Assembly: GCF_014200725.1 (NCBI RefSeq)
Contig: NZ_JACHCL010000009.1
Location: 56,170 to 120,169 of the forward strand
Length of the DNA stretch: 64,000 nt
Source of the DNA: Janthinobacterium silvisoli
GTDB taxonomy: Bacteria > Pseudomonadota > Gammaproteobacteria > Burkholderiales > Burkholderiaceae_D
Direction: 5' to 3'
Shown: positions 7,392 through 16,220 of the stretch, one piece after another
Layout of the letters: each line of letters opens with the position of its first letter
Numbering within the stretch: position 1 is the stretch's first letter
The notes under the pieces: generated by a model
What the model was told of the DNA's origin: nothing
Database searches by the model: none
The model's input: the letters and a program-made list of their open reading frames with translations, nothing else
Translations under genes and position numbers: made by a program

Positions 7392-9815
7392 TTAACTTTT
7401 CCGCAGGCGCAGGGCGTTGGCGATCACGACCGCCGAACTGGCCGCCATGCCCACGCCGGATAGCCAGGGATTTAAAAAGTCCAGCGCAGCGGCGGGAATC
7501 GCGGTGACGTTATACAGGGTAGCCCAGCCCAGGTTTTCACGGATGATGGACATGCTGCGGGCGGCTGTTTTGGCGGTGTCTTGCACCGAGCGCAATTGCG
7601 ACGACAGCAGCACCGTATCGGCATGCGCTTGCGCCAGCGCGGCGCCGGAACCCATGGCGAACGACACGTCGGCCGCGCTCAGCACGGCGGCGTCATTGAT
7701 GCCGTCGCCCACCATCGCCACCACCGCGCCTTGTGCTTGCAGCTGCTGCACGAAATCGAGCTTTTCATCGGGCAGGCATTCGCCGCACGCGGTGGCGATG
7801 CCCAGTTGCGCAGCCACGCTTTGCGTCAGCGCTTCCTGGTCGCCGCTGAGCAGCACCACCTGCTTGCCGCGCTTGTGGAAATAGTTGATGACTTCCTGCG
7901 CTTCCGGGCGCAAGGCATCGCTCAGTAGAAAATGCGCCAGCCACTGGCCTTGCAGTCCCAGATACAGCGGTGTTTTGCCTTGCACGCCAATCGCCGTGTC
8001 ACCCAGCGGCGGGCCGGCGATGGCCGCCACGAACGCCGCATTGCCCAAGCGATAGCGCACGCCGTCAACCACGCCTTCCAGTCCCTGGCCCTGCACTTCC
8101 TGCAATTGTTCGGCGTGGCAACGCGGCTCTCCAGCCGCGTCCAGTATTGCTTGCGCCAGCGGGTGAGCGCTGCCCGCTTCCAGTGCGGCGGCCACTTGCA
8201 GGCACTCGTCTTGCGTCATGCTGGCCAGGGCCTCAATCTGCTGTAGCACGGGCCGGCCCACAGTCAGGGTGCCCGTCTTGTCGAACACGATATGCGTGGC
8301 CCGGTGCAAGGTTTCCAATACATGCGGCTGCACGATCAGCACGCCGCGCCGCAGCAGGCTGTCGGTAGCGGCCGCCAGCGCCGTCGGCGTGGCCAGTGAC
8401 AGTGCGCAGGGGCACGACACGACCAGCACGGCAATCGCCACCGGCCAGGCTTGCGCCGGATCATGCCAGTGCCAGAAGGCAAATACGGCGGCAGCAAACA
8501 GTAGCAGTCCCAGCACAAACCAGGCAGCCACTTTATCGGCCCACAAGGCGATTTGCGGCTTGCCGCTGCCGGCCCGTTCTATCAATTTCAACAAGTCGGA
8601 CAAGGTGCTGTCGCGCGCCGGTTTGAGCACGCGCAAGATGAGCGCGGCACTGGCGTTGATCGCGCCGCCCGGCACCCGCTCGCCCGCCTTGCGTCGCTGG
8701 GCCGCGCTTTCGCCCGTCAGCAGCGACAAATCGAGCGCGCTCGTGCCTTCGACGATGACGCTGTCGGCCGCAATCGCTTCACCGGGTTTCACCAGGATGA
8801 TGTCGCCCACTGCCAGGCTGCCGGCCGGCACCAGGGTGGCTGCGCGGCTGTCGGGAAAGCTGGCCAGCAGCGAGGCGGAAGCAGGCAGCGCATGCTGCAA
8901 GCGTTCCAGCGCAGAAGCCGCCTTGCGGCGCGCCTGCAATTCGAAATAACGGCTGCACAGCAAGAGGAAAATGAACATGGTGGCCGAGTCGAAATACACT
9001 TCGCCCCGGCCCGTAAACGTGGCCACCACGCTGCCAAAGAAGGCGGCCAGTATGCCCAGGCTGACGGGCACATCCATGCCCAGTGTGCGGGCGCGCAGGC
9101 TGGACCAGGCGCCCTGGAAAAACGGCATGGCGGAATAGCAGATGGCGGGCAAGGTCAGCAGCAGACTGGCCCAGCGCATCAGGCTGGCCATATTGTCGTC
9201 CAGGGTGCCGTCTTCGGCCAGGTAGGCGGGCGCCACATACATCATCACTTGCATCATCGACAGGCCCGCCACAAACAGCTGGCGGCCCAGAGTCTTGCTG
9301 GCTTGTTGCAATTGCTGGCCATGGCGCACGGCATCATACGGATACGCCGTGTAGCCCACTTGCCGCACGGCTTGCAGGATATCGCCGGGCGCGCACTGTT
9401 GCTTGCTCCAGCGCACGTATAGTCGCTCGGTGGCCACATTCAGGCTGGCAGCCTGCACGCCCGGCAGGCGCAGCAGCTGGCGCTCGATCAGCCAGACGCA
9501 GGCGGCGCAGCGTATGCCGACCACAGACAAAGTGGCTTCGCAGCTGTCGGCGTCGCGCGCGAATTGCACGTCGTCATTGCTGTACAAGCGCAGTTCGGGC
9601 GGCAGCATGGCGGTTTCGCTCGCGTTGTCAGCGTATTCAGCGCGCTCGCGGTAATAGCTGCTTTGACCGATATCGACGATGGTTTGCGCCACCGCCTCGC
9701 AGCCGGGGCAGCACATGGCGCGTGGCACATCGTCTATGACGACGTTCCAGTGCGCACCGGCAGGCACGGGCAAGCCGCAATGGAAGCAGCTGGCAGATTG
9801 CAAAACGGCGTTCAT
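7392..9815 (-). CDS. ccoI: Copper-translocating P-type ATPase CcoI (FixI)
   Basis: 807 residues from the ATG at 9815, which overlaps the stop of the preceding gene by one base (TGATG). An N-terminal cysteine-rich region has CFHCG and CCPGC, then a heavy-metal domain with CAAC (GIRCAACVWLIE). P1B-ATPase signatures follow: eight predicted membrane helices, TGES, the metal-path motif SCPCALSLATP, the phosphorylated aspartate in DKTGTLTVG and the hinge GDGINDAAVLSAAD. CcoI exports copper(I) to the periplasm or membrane for the CuB site of CcoN. The neighbours ccoS and the SafE-like protein fit this role rather than general copper resistance. Confidence 0.94.
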   Translation of the reverse strand: MNAVLQSASCFHCGLPVPAGAHWNVVIDDVPRAMCCPGCEAVAQTIVDIGQSSYYRERAEYADNASETAMLPPELRLYSNDDVQFARDADSCEATLSVVGIRCAACVWLIERQLLRLPGVQAASLNVATERLYVRWSKQQCAPGDILQAVRQVGYTAYPYDAVRHGQQLQQASKTLGRQLFVAGLSMMQVMMYVAPAYLAEDGTLDDNMASLMRWASLLLTLPAICYSAMPFFQGAWSSLRARTLGMDVPVSLGILAAFFGSVVATFTGRGEVYFDSATMFIFLLLCSRYFELQARRKAASALERLQHALPASASLLASFPDSRAATLVPAGSLAVGDIILVKPGEAIAADSVIVEGTSALDLSLLTGESAAQRRKAGERVPGGAINASAALILRVLKPARDSTLSDLLKLIERAGSGKPQIALWADKVAAWFVLGLLLFAAAVFAFWHWHDPAQAWPVAIAVLVVSCPCALSLATPTALAAATDSLLRRGVLIVQPHVLETLHRATHIVFDKTGTLTVGRPVLQQIEALASMTQDECLQVAAALEAGSAHPLAQAILDAAGEPRCHAEQLQEVQGQGLEGVVDGVRYRLGNAAFVAAIAGPPLGDTAIGVQGKTPLYLGLQGQWLAHFLLSDALRPEAQEVINYFHKRGKQVVLLSGDQEALTQSVAAQLGIATACGECLPDEKLDFVQQLQAQGAVVAMVGDGINDAAVLSAADVSFAMGSGAALAQAHADTVLLSSQLRSVQDTAKTAARSMSIIRENLGWATLYNVTAIPAAALDFLNPWLSGVGMAASSAVVIANALRLRKS

Positions 9816-10558
9816 CAGGCGTGGCCCGTCACGCACAGTGCATCGAGCCAGCCCAGCGACACGCCATGGGCGGCGCGCAGCAAGCCCAGCAGGCCAAAGC
9901 CCAGCACCAGCAAGCCGGCCGCCAGGCGCGCATGGCGGTGCTGCATCTGCGAGCGCAAACGGGCGCCCAGCAGCCCCATGCCAAATACGGTAGGCAAGGT
10001 GCCGAGGCCGAAGGCGGCCATGGCTGCCGCGCCATGCAGGGCGGAACCTTGCAGCATGGCTGTGAGCAAGGCGCTGTAGACCATGCCGCACGGTACCCAG
10101 CCCCACAAGCCGCCTACGGCCAGCGCCTTCCAGGCGGTGTCCATCGGCAGCATGGGTTTGAGCAAAGGGCGTACGCGGCGCCACAGCACGTTTCCCAGCG
10201 ATTCCAGCCGCGCCAGGCCCGACCAGGCGCCCATCAGGTACAGTCCCAGCGCCACCAGCATCGCGTTCGCCAGCCAGTAGCCAGCCACTTGCAGGCTGGC
10301 GATATGCAGCATGCCGGCGCCCGCCAGACTGCCCGCGATGGCGCCCGCCAGCATATAGCTGGCGATGCGCCCGCCGTTGTAGGCGATCACGCGTAGAGCA
10401 TTGGTCTGGAACTGCGGGCGGGCCACGGCGATGGCGATCACAGGGCGTGCCGGTGCGGATGTGCTAATCGATAGCGCACCCACGATGCCGCCGCACATGC
10501 CGATGCAGTGCACGCTGCCGGCCAGGCCGACCAAAAATAGTGGCAGGAGCGCGTTCAT
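9815..10558 (-). CDS. Sulfite exporter TauE/SafE-family membrane protein of the cbb3 assembly cluster
   Basis: 247 residues with about six membrane helices and the conserved N-terminal motif VHCIGMCGGIVGALS plus GWVPCGMVYSAL. Members of this subgroup sit next to ccoI/ccoS in many proteobacteria and resemble the CcdA/DsbD membrane domain through the cysteine-containing helices (MCGG and VPCG). A role in copper or thiol handling during cbb3 oxidase assembly is inferred from context; no substrate can be read from the sequence. It begins 9 bases after hemN and overlaps the ccoI start by one base. Confidence 0.85.
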   Translation of the reverse strand: MNALLPLFLVGLAGSVHCIGMCGGIVGALSISTSAPARPVIAIAVARPQFQTNALRVIAYNGGRIASYMLAGAIAGSLAGAGMLHIASLQVAGYWLANAMLVALGLYLMGAWSGLARLESLGNVLWRRVRPLLKPMLPMDTAWKALAVGGLWGWVPCGMVYSALLTAMLQGSALHGAAAMAAFGLGTLPTVFGMGLLGARLRSQMQHRHARLAAGLLVLGFGLLGLLRAAHGVSLGWLDALCVTGHA

Positions 10559-10567
10559 GCCTAGGCG

Positions 10568-12022
10568 TTATACCGTCTTCGAGTAGCGCAGCGGCAGCAC
10601 GGTATCGGGAGCAGCGGCCGCTGCCGCGCGCGCCTGTGCAAGATGGCGGTCGAATACCATGCAGATATTGCGTATCAATAAACGCCCTTTCGGCGTCACC
10701 GTCAGCCAATCGTCTTCGATCAGCAGCAAGCCATCTTTGGCCAGCACCCGCAGTTGTTCCAGTTCGGCTGCAAAATAGCGGCGAAACTGTACCGGGTGCG
10801 CTTGCTCGATAGTGTTGATCGACAATTCAAAATTGCACATCAGCATCTGGATAATGATGCGGCGCAAGACATCATCCGTATCGAGCTTGATGCCGCGCGC
10901 AATCGGCAGCATGCCTTCGTCGAGCTTTTCGTAATACGCGTCCAAGGTCTTTTCATTCTGGCTGTAGACGGCGCCTACCGAGCTGATGGCCGACACGCCG
11001 CAGGCGATCAGGTCCGCTTCGGCGCGCGTGGAATAGCCCTGGAAATTGCGGTGCAGCCGGCCCTGGCGCTGGGCAATCGCCAGTTCATCGGTGGGCTTGG
11101 CGAAATGGTCCATGCCGATATACACATAACCGGCGGCCGTCAGGCGCGCAATGCACAGGCCCAGCATGGACAGCTTGGTGCTGCTGTCAGGCATGTCGGC
11201 ATCGAGGATACGGCGCTGTGGCTTGAACAGATGCGGCATGTGGGCATAGTGGTACAGGGCGATGCGGTCGGGGCTGGCGGCGATCACCTTGCGCAAGGTT
11301 TCCGTCATCGTGTCCAGGTTTTGTTTCGGTAAGCCGTAGATCAGGTCGATGCTGATCGAGCGGAAACCCGCATCGCGCGCGGCCTGCATGATGGCTACCG
11401 TTTCCGCTTCGGGCTGGATGCGGTTGACAGCTTTTTGCACGGCATCATCAAAATCCTGCACGCCCAGGCTGATGCGATTAAAACCTTGTGCCCGCAGCGA
11501 AAACACGCGTTCGCGCGTCACCGTGCGTGGATCGATTTCGATCGAATATTCGCCCTCTTCGTCAGAAGCAAAGTCGAAATGCTGGCGCAGATGGGACATC
11601 AATTCATCCATCTGTTTTTCGCTCAGATAGGTTGGCGTGCCGCCGCCGAAATGCAGTTGTTCAATTTGATTCATGCCAGAAAACAACTTCGCCTGCATGG
11701 CGATTTCCTGCTTCAGATAGCTGAGGTAGGTGGCCGCCTTGCTGCGGTCCTTGGTGATGATTTTGTTGCAGGCGCAGTAGTAGCACAGGGTGTCGCAAAA
11801 CGGCACGTGCACATACAGCGACAGAGGGCGACGACCGCCGCGCATGCGCAGCGCAGCCAGTGCTTCGAGGAAATTGCCATAACCGAATTCGGCGGTAAAA
11901 CGGTCGGCCGTCGGGTAAGACGTGTAGCGGGGGCCGGACTGGCTCATCTTGCCGATGATGACAGGGTCGAATTCAACCACCGCGTCCAGTTCGGTATTAG
12001 GGATGTTGAGTACTGTAGGCAT
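10568..12022 (-). CDS. hemN: Oxygen-independent coproporphyrinogen III dehydrogenase (radical SAM) HemN
   Basis: 484 residues. The radical SAM motif CDTLCYYCACN (CX3CX2CXC) follows the YVHVPF strand. The N-terminal SGPRYTSYPTADRF stretch and the C-terminal HemN domain are both present, distinguishing true HemN from HemW. The enzyme converts coproporphyrinogen III to protoporphyrinogen IX without oxygen, supplying haem for the cbb3 oxidase when oxygen is scarce. It is placed between the Aer-like receptor and the SafE/ccoI/ccoS genes, all on the same strand with gaps under 25 bases. The FNR box before the receptor probably controls this whole set. Confidence 0.95.
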   Translation of the reverse strand: MPTVLNIPNTELDAVVEFDPVIIGKMSQSGPRYTSYPTADRFTAEFGYGNFLEALAALRMRGGRRPLSLYVHVPFCDTLCYYCACNKIITKDRSKAATYLSYLKQEIAMQAKLFSGMNQIEQLHFGGGTPTYLSEKQMDELMSHLRQHFDFASDEEGEYSIEIDPRTVTRERVFSLRAQGFNRISLGVQDFDDAVQKAVNRIQPEAETVAIMQAARDAGFRSISIDLIYGLPKQNLDTMTETLRKVIAASPDRIALYHYAHMPHLFKPQRRILDADMPDSSTKLSMLGLCIARLTAAGYVYIGMDHFAKPTDELAIAQRQGRLHRNFQGYSTRAEADLIACGVSAISSVGAVYSQNEKTLDAYYEKLDEGMLPIARGIKLDTDDVLRRIIIQMLMCNFELSINTIEQAHPVQFRRYFAAELEQLRVLAKDGLLLIEDDWLTVTPKGRLLIRNICMVFDRHLAQARAAAAAAPDTVLPLRYSKTV

Positions 12023-12044
12023 GATGTGTGTTGATACTTGAGTG

Positions 12045-13697
12045 TCAGGCGGCCAGGCGTTTCAGGGCTGCCGGTTTGGCCGTGTTGGCGGTGGCGCCGA
12101 CGATGGTCACGCGGCGTGGCGGAGGCATCTTGCCAAAGTTAAACAGGCTGACGGCTTGCGACAGGCTGGCCGCTTCGTCCGCCAGGCGGGTAGCCGCCGC
12201 CGCCGCTTCTTCGACCAGCGCGGCATTTTGCTGTGTTACCTGATCCATATGGGCGATGGCCTGGTTGACCTGGTCCACGCCTATGCTTTGTTCGCGTGAG
12301 GCAATCGAGATTTCCTGCATGATGGTGGTTACTTGCTGCACCGAGCTGACCACTTGCTCCATGGTGGCGCCCGCGCGGTTCACCTGCTGCATGCCGGCGT
12401 CCACTTTGCCGACGGAAATATTGATCAGCTGCTTGATGTCTTTTGCCGCCAGCGAGGAGCGTTGCGCCAGGTTGCGCACTTCGCCCGCCACCACCGCAAA
12501 ACCCTTGCCTTGTTCACCAGCACGCGCCGCTTCCACGGCCGCGTTCAGGGCCAGGATATTGGTCTGGAAAGCGATGCCTTCGATCAGGCCGATGATGTCG
12601 ACGATCTTCTTCGACGAGGTGTTGATCTCGTCCATGGTGGTGATCACGTCGGCGACGATTTCACCGCCCTGCACCGCCACTTTTGAAGCCGCCAGCGCCA
12701 GTTCATTGGCTTGCACGGAATTGTCTGCATTCTGTTTCACGGTCGATGAGAATTCCTCGATGCTGGACGCCGTTTCTTCCAGGCTGGCGGCCTGCGATTC
12801 GGTGCGGCCCGACAAGTCCATATTGCCGACGGCAATTTGCTTGGTCGCCACGGCCATGGTTTCCACGTTGATGCGCACGTCGCGGATGGTGGCGATCAGG
12901 TTGCTGTTCATCTGCTGCAGGGCGCGCAGCAATTGCCCCACTTCATCGGTGCTTTCCGTTTCAAAACTGCCCGAAAGGTCGCCGGCGGCGATCGCCCGCG
13001 CGCCGTTCAAGGCCTTGCCCAGCGGTTGCAGCACGGAACTGCGCAAGGTGTACCAGAGGAAAACGTTGATCAGGAAACCGAACAGGGTGGCGCCGAAGAT
13101 GGCGTAATTGGTGACCTTGCCGCCGCTGGCAAACAGGCTGATGATGCACACCAGCAATTGCAAGCAATTGACGATGGAGGTCGCCATCCAGATGCGCAGG
13201 TTCAGCGACATATGCGTCAGGTTGTGCATCAGGTGCGCAAGGCCGGGGCGCACGATCTGGCCATTCTTGATCAGGATCTTGCCGCCCTGCTTGCTGCGGA
13301 TGGCCGCGTACGCCTCTTCAGCCACTTTCACCTGGTCCTTGTCGGCTTTCACGCGCACCGACATATAGCCGATGGTCTTGCCCGCTTCGCGGATCGGCGT
13401 GACGTTGGCGCGCACCCAGTAGAAGTCGCCGTTCTTGCAGCGGTTCTTGACCAGGCCCGTCCATGGCGTGCCCGCCTGGATCGAGGCCCACAGATCGGCG
13501 AAGGCTTCGGACGGCATGTCCGGGTGGCGCACGATGTTTTGCGGCGCGCCCAGCAGCTCTGCCTCGCTGAAGCCGCTGACCTGGCTGAAGTAGGGATTCA
13601 CATACACAATATTGCCGTTCATATCCGTTTTCGACACGATGGCCTGGTCCTCCAGCACGGGGACTTCACGGTTAGTCACTGGCAAATTTTGGCGCAT
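12045..13697 (-). CDS. PAS-domain methyl-accepting chemotaxis protein, Aer-like aerotaxis/energy receptor
   Basis: 550 residues from the ATG at 13697, which has AGGAAG about eight bases upstream; an earlier in-frame ATG at 13745 has no such site. A PAS domain occupies about residues 20-110 ([36 protein letters not shown]), as in the FAD-binding PAS of Aer. Two closely spaced membrane helices follow at about 170-215 with no periplasmic domain. A HAMP region leads to a full signalling domain with the hairpin tip [20 protein letters not shown]. The protein probably reports redox or respiratory state to CheA. It lacks a C-terminal CheB/CheR-binding pentapeptide. A perfect FNR box lies 94 bases upstream (centre to start codon). 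Confidence 0.9.
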   Translation of the reverse strand: MRQNLPVTNREVPVLEDQAIVSKTDMNGNIVYVNPYFSQVSGFSEAELLGAPQNIVRHPDMPSEAFADLWASIQAGTPWTGLVKNRCKNGDFYWVRANVTPIREAGKTIGYMSVRVKADKDQVKVAEEAYAAIRSKQGGKILIKNGQIVRPGLAHLMHNLTHMSLNLRIWMATSIVNCLQLLVCIISLFASGGKVTNYAIFGATLFGFLINVFLWYTLRSSVLQPLGKALNGARAIAAGDLSGSFETESTDEVGQLLRALQQMNSNLIATIRDVRINVETMAVATKQIAVGNMDLSGRTESQAASLEETASSIEEFSSTVKQNADNSVQANELALAASKVAVQGGEIVADVITTMDEINTSSKKIVDIIGLIEGIAFQTNILALNAAVEAARAGEQGKGFAVVAGEVRNLAQRSSLAAKDIKQLINISVGKVDAGMQQVNRAGATMEQVVSSVQQVTTIMQEISIASREQSIGVDQVNQAIAHMDQVTQQNAALVEEAAAAATRLADEAASLSQAVSLFNFGKMPPPRRVTIVGATANTAKPAALKRLAA

Positions 13698-13784
13698 GGT
13701 CGCGGCTTCCTGATCGGTTGTAGAGTAAAGCTTGCATGACTGCAAGAACGGGGATCAGTGTAAGGAGTCGACCAAGCAAATTTA

Positions 13785-13798
13785 TTGATGTAGATCAA
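13785..13798 (-). promoter_or_regulatory. FNR box upstream of the Aer-like receptor / hemN / ccoI operon
   Basis: TTGAT-GTAG-ATCAA is a perfect FNR site, centred about 94 bases before the receptor start codon. The five genes downstream (receptor, hemN, SafE-like, ccoI, ccoS) are on one strand with gaps of at most 22 bases. One FNR-dependent transcript could therefore cover all of them. The spacer differs from that at ccoN (GTAG against GTGG). Confidence 0.82.
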
Positions 13799-14002
13799 AA
13801 TCCTTAAAATTGGTCTGGCTAATTTGCCGGGGCCTGCGATGACTACATGGCGGATGGTTGGCCGGGTTTCCGCTTATAGTTCCAGATTACTTATTTATTT
13901 TGCCAATCGACATCCTGTAAGCACGACGCGTTGGTCGAACTTGTCGTGCAGCAGATACGCCAGCGTGGCCTGGCACAGGAAGTCGAGGCAAGGGTTCAAT
14001 CT
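13799..14002. other. Intergenic, AT-richer stretch with a possible gene remnant
   Basis: This is the rest of the roughly 305 bases between the Aer-like receptor and the Imm32-like gene. It is visibly poorer in G+C than its surroundings, especially at 13870-13905. On the minus strand 13895-14002 has an open frame of about 35 codons with protein-like composition (CLDFLCQATLAYLLHDKFD, ending at TAA). It could be the 3' end of a gene whose 5' part was replaced by the Imm32-like gene. The plus strand is open there too, so this is not proof. No promoter is obvious. Confidence 0.3.
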
Positions 14003-14257
14003 ATGAAAAGACTCACTAAATTTACGGTTCAAGGAACTGCTGTTGGGAGTGATAAAAATATCCAACTGGACGAGGTTTCGATCCTTGCTGATCCAGAGAC
14101 AATCAGAAATCTTGGTGTTTTTCTTATCAGTGCTGCATCTGCGATGTCAACGAATGGCGTGGAACATATGCACCTTCAAGATGTCATTGAAGATTTTGAC
14201 CATGAAGAGAATGTGGATTTCATCGCTCTCAATAGCCGCTTGATAAAAACTGTATAA
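14003..14257 (+). CDS. Imm32-like immunity-family protein (orphan)
   Basis: 84 residues from the ATG at 14003, with an AGGG ribosome-binding-like sequence about eight bases upstream. The pattern LDEVSILADPETIRNLGVFLI, followed by EHMHLQD, resembles the Imm32 family of small immunity proteins. These are often found as orphans outside toxin clusters. No toxin gene, Rhs core or secretion gene is adjacent, so the biological role is open. Codon use is more AT-rich than in flanking genes (many AAA, ATT, GAT codons), suggesting recent acquisition. The gene converges on the DUF808 gene across a strong palindrome. Confidence 0.55.
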   Translation: MKRLTKFTVQGTAVGSDKNIQLDEVSILADPETIRNLGVFLISAASAMSTNGVEHMHLQDVIEDFDHEENVDFIALNSRLIKTV

Positions 14258-14284
14258 GCTGACTGCAGTGTATGCAGGCGGTGC

Positions 14285-14339
14285 TCAGCAAGCTTAATCA
14301 CTAAGCTTAGTGACCAAGCTTAGTGATTAAGCTTACTGA
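14285..14339. repeat. Perfect 19-base inverted repeat with four evenly spaced AAGCTT sites
   Basis: Positions 14290-14308 and 14316-14334 are exact reverse complements around a 7-base loop. AAGCTT occurs four times at an exact 13-base period (14290, 14303, 14316, 14329), with 7-base spacers AATCACT, AGTGACC and AGTGATT. The stem continues outward by four more pairs after one mismatch. It overlaps the stop codon of the DUF808 gene and follows the Imm32-like gene, so it may act as a bidirectional terminator, although no T-run follows on the plus strand. Confidence 0.85.
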
Positions 14340-15280
14340 CGCGCTGTGACCCTGCGCAACAAAGCCGAAACCGCCGTGACGCCAGCCAGCACCAGCGCAC
14401 CCGCGATCACACCAGCGATGGCGTTGATCAGGCTGGGCGTCACCGCTGCCAGAACGGGCCCGATCACGGCCACGCCATCGACCGCCACTTCTGCCTGGTG
14501 CAGCAGGCTGCTGGCCCAGGGCCAGCCGTGCGTGAGGATGCCGCCGCCGACCATGAACATGGCCACGGTGCCCACCACGGACAGCAGTTTCATCAGTTTG
14601 GGTGCGGCCGATACCAGCAGGCGGCCGACGCTGCGCACACCGTTCATCCACTTGCCGGCACCCTTGCGCGCAGACAGATAAAAGCCTGCGTCGTCGAGCT
14701 TGACGATGCCGGCCACCAGGCCATACACGCCCACCGTCATGATCACGGCGATACCTGCCACCACCGTCATCTGCTCGGCGAAAGCGGCGGTTGCCACCGT
14801 GCCCAGGGCGATCACGATGATTTCCGCCGACAGGATGAAGTCGGTGCGGATGGCGCCCTTGATCTTATCCTTTTCCAGCGCCACCAGGTCCACTTGCGGA
14901 TCGCGTGCGGCTTGCGCCAGCTCGGCTTTCCGGTTGTCGCCGGGATGCAAATAATTGTGGGCGATTTTCTCGAAACCTTCGAAACACAGATAGGCGCCGC
15001 CCAGCATCAGCAGCGGCGTGATGGCCCACGGAGCCAGCGCGCTGATGGCCAGCGCGGCAGGCACCAGAATCGCCTTGTTTTTCAGCGAACCGACGGCCAC
15101 CGCCCACACCACGGGCAATTCGCGCTCGGCGCGCACGCCGGACACTTGCTGCGCATTGAGCGCCAGGTCGTCGCCCAGTACGCCGGCCGTTTTCTTGGCT
15201 GCCACCTTGGTCATCAGGGCAACGTCATCGAGCACGCTGGCGATGTCGTCGAGCAAGGCCAACAGGCTGCCGCCGGCCAT
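14333..15280 (-). CDS. DUF808 family inner-membrane protein (YedI-like)
   Basis: 315 residues starting MAGGSLLALLDDIASVLDD, the typical N-terminus of DUF808/YedI proteins. Four or more membrane helices follow (NKAILVPAALAISALAPWA, FILSAEIIVIALGTVATAAF, VVAGIAVIMTVGVYGLVAG and two near the C-terminus). The conserved GAYLCFEGFEKIAHNYL segment is present. The family is widespread in proteobacteria and its molecular function is unknown. The stop lies inside the AAGCTT palindrome. It is transcribed divergently from the LysE-family gene, with about 180 bases between. Confidence 0.88.
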   Translation of the reverse strand: MAGGSLLALLDDIASVLDDVALMTKVAAKKTAGVLGDDLALNAQQVSGVRAERELPVVWAVAVGSLKNKAILVPAALAISALAPWAITPLLMLGGAYLCFEGFEKIAHNYLHPGDNRKAELAQAARDPQVDLVALEKDKIKGAIRTDFILSAEIIVIALGTVATAAFAEQMTVVAGIAVIMTVGVYGLVAGIVKLDDAGFYLSARKGAGKWMNGVRSVGRLLVSAAPKLMKLLSVVGTVAMFMVGGGILTHGWPWASSLLHQAEVAVDGVAVIGPVLAAVTPSLINAIAGVIAGALVLAGVTAVSALLRRVTARQ

Positions 15281-15461
15281 CTCAGTGCGCTCCCAGGGTG
15301 GTGGCAGGGAATGTTTGTGTCAGGAAAGTGTTGTTTTTCATGATGTTATTTTTGTTTGGACGACAATCTGCTCCGGCCGAAGATCTTACCTCAAGGATGG
15401 CCGGCAGTCCCGCACGTAGCGGAGTAAAATTGCTGTTCGTTATTATTTTTTTGGAATCAGC

Positions 15462-16103
15462 ATGAGCTTTGCCACCTGGATCACCTTTGTCATCGCCGCC
15501 TCCATCATCGCCGTCTCGCCAGGTTCCGGCGCCGTGCTGTCGATGTCGCACGGCTTGTCGTATGGCGTGAAAAAAACCAGCGCCACCATCCTGGGTCTGC
15601 AGATGGGCTTGCTGGTGGTGCTGTTCATTGCGGGCGCCGGTGTCGGCTCCCTGCTGCTCGCTTCCGAGGTGGCCTTCAATATCGTCAAGACGGTGGGTGC
15701 GCTGTACCTGATTTACCTGGGGCTGTCGCAATGGCGCGCAAAGGTGGCGGTGACGGGTGACCTGCATGCGCAAGCGGCGCTGCCATCGGGCGGCCGGCGC
15801 GTACTGACGGGTTTCCTGACAAATGTGACGAATCCCAAAGGCATCATCTTCATGGTGGCGGTCTTGCCGCAGTTCATCAGCGCCGGCGCGCCGGTGCTGC
15901 CGCAATTGCTGATCCTGGCCGTCACCATGTGCACCATCGACCTGATGGTCATGCATAGCTACGCCTTTCTGGCGTCCTCGATGCAGCGTTTCTTCCGCGA
16001 CGCCAAGGCAGTCAAAAAACAGAACCGCTTCTTTGGCGGCTTGTTGATGGCCGTGGGCACGGCGCTGTTCTTCGTCAAGCGTGGCGCCCATGTGACGAAT
16101 TGA
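15462..16103 (+). CDS. LysE/RhtB-family amino-acid exporter
   Basis: 213 residues with six predicted membrane helices. The LysE signature is clear: SPGSGAVLSMSHGLSYGVKKTSATILGL near the N-terminus and NVTNPKGIIFMVAVLPQF in the middle. These proteins export amino acids or homoserine lactone-like compounds from the cytoplasm using the proton gradient; the substrate cannot be deduced. It is a single gene, divergent from DUF808, preceded by an AT-rich stretch (TTATTATTTTTTTGGAA) that includes a plausible ribosome binding site. Confidence 0.9.
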   Translation: MSFATWITFVIAASIIAVSPGSGAVLSMSHGLSYGVKKTSATILGLQMGLLVVLFIAGAGVGSLLLASEVAFNIVKTVGALYLIYLGLSQWRAKVAVTGDLHAQAALPSGGRRVLTGFLTNVTNPKGIIFMVAVLPQFISAGAPVLPQLLILAVTMCTIDLMVMHSYAFLASSMQRFFRDAKAVKKQNRFFGGLLMAVGTALFFVKRGAHVTN

Positions 16104-16136
16104 ACGGGTTTCCGGCAGCGCGCCTCGTGCATTGCC

Positions 16137-16185
16137 ATATTTGCAAATATTTGTAAGCCCGCTTGTGGCGCGATGTTGATCGCGC
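16137..16185. promoter_or_regulatory. Two palindromes upstream of the FecR/DUF6600 gene
   Basis: ATATTTGCAAATAT at 16137-16150 is a perfect 14-base palindrome. GCGCGAT-GTTG-ATCGCGC at 16168-16185 is a second inverted repeat with 7-base arms. Both lie between the LysE-family stop and the start at 16221, where a promoter for the FecR-domain gene is expected. They could be operators for a dimeric regulator; no regulator can be named. Confidence 0.35.
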
Positions 16186-16220
16186 TGTAATGGCCCCATC
16201 ACTCTGCCTGGAGCGCTGCC

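Noticed and set aside
12024..12042. TTGATACTTGAG before hemN as a separate FNR box
   Set aside because: The right half does not match ATCAA, and the site lies between hemN and the receptor gene where read-through is likely.
14003..14257. Toxin/immunity (polymorphic toxin) cluster around the Imm32-like gene
   Set aside because: No toxin domain, Rhs/YD repeats, VgrG, PAAR or two-partner secretion gene is within reach on either side.
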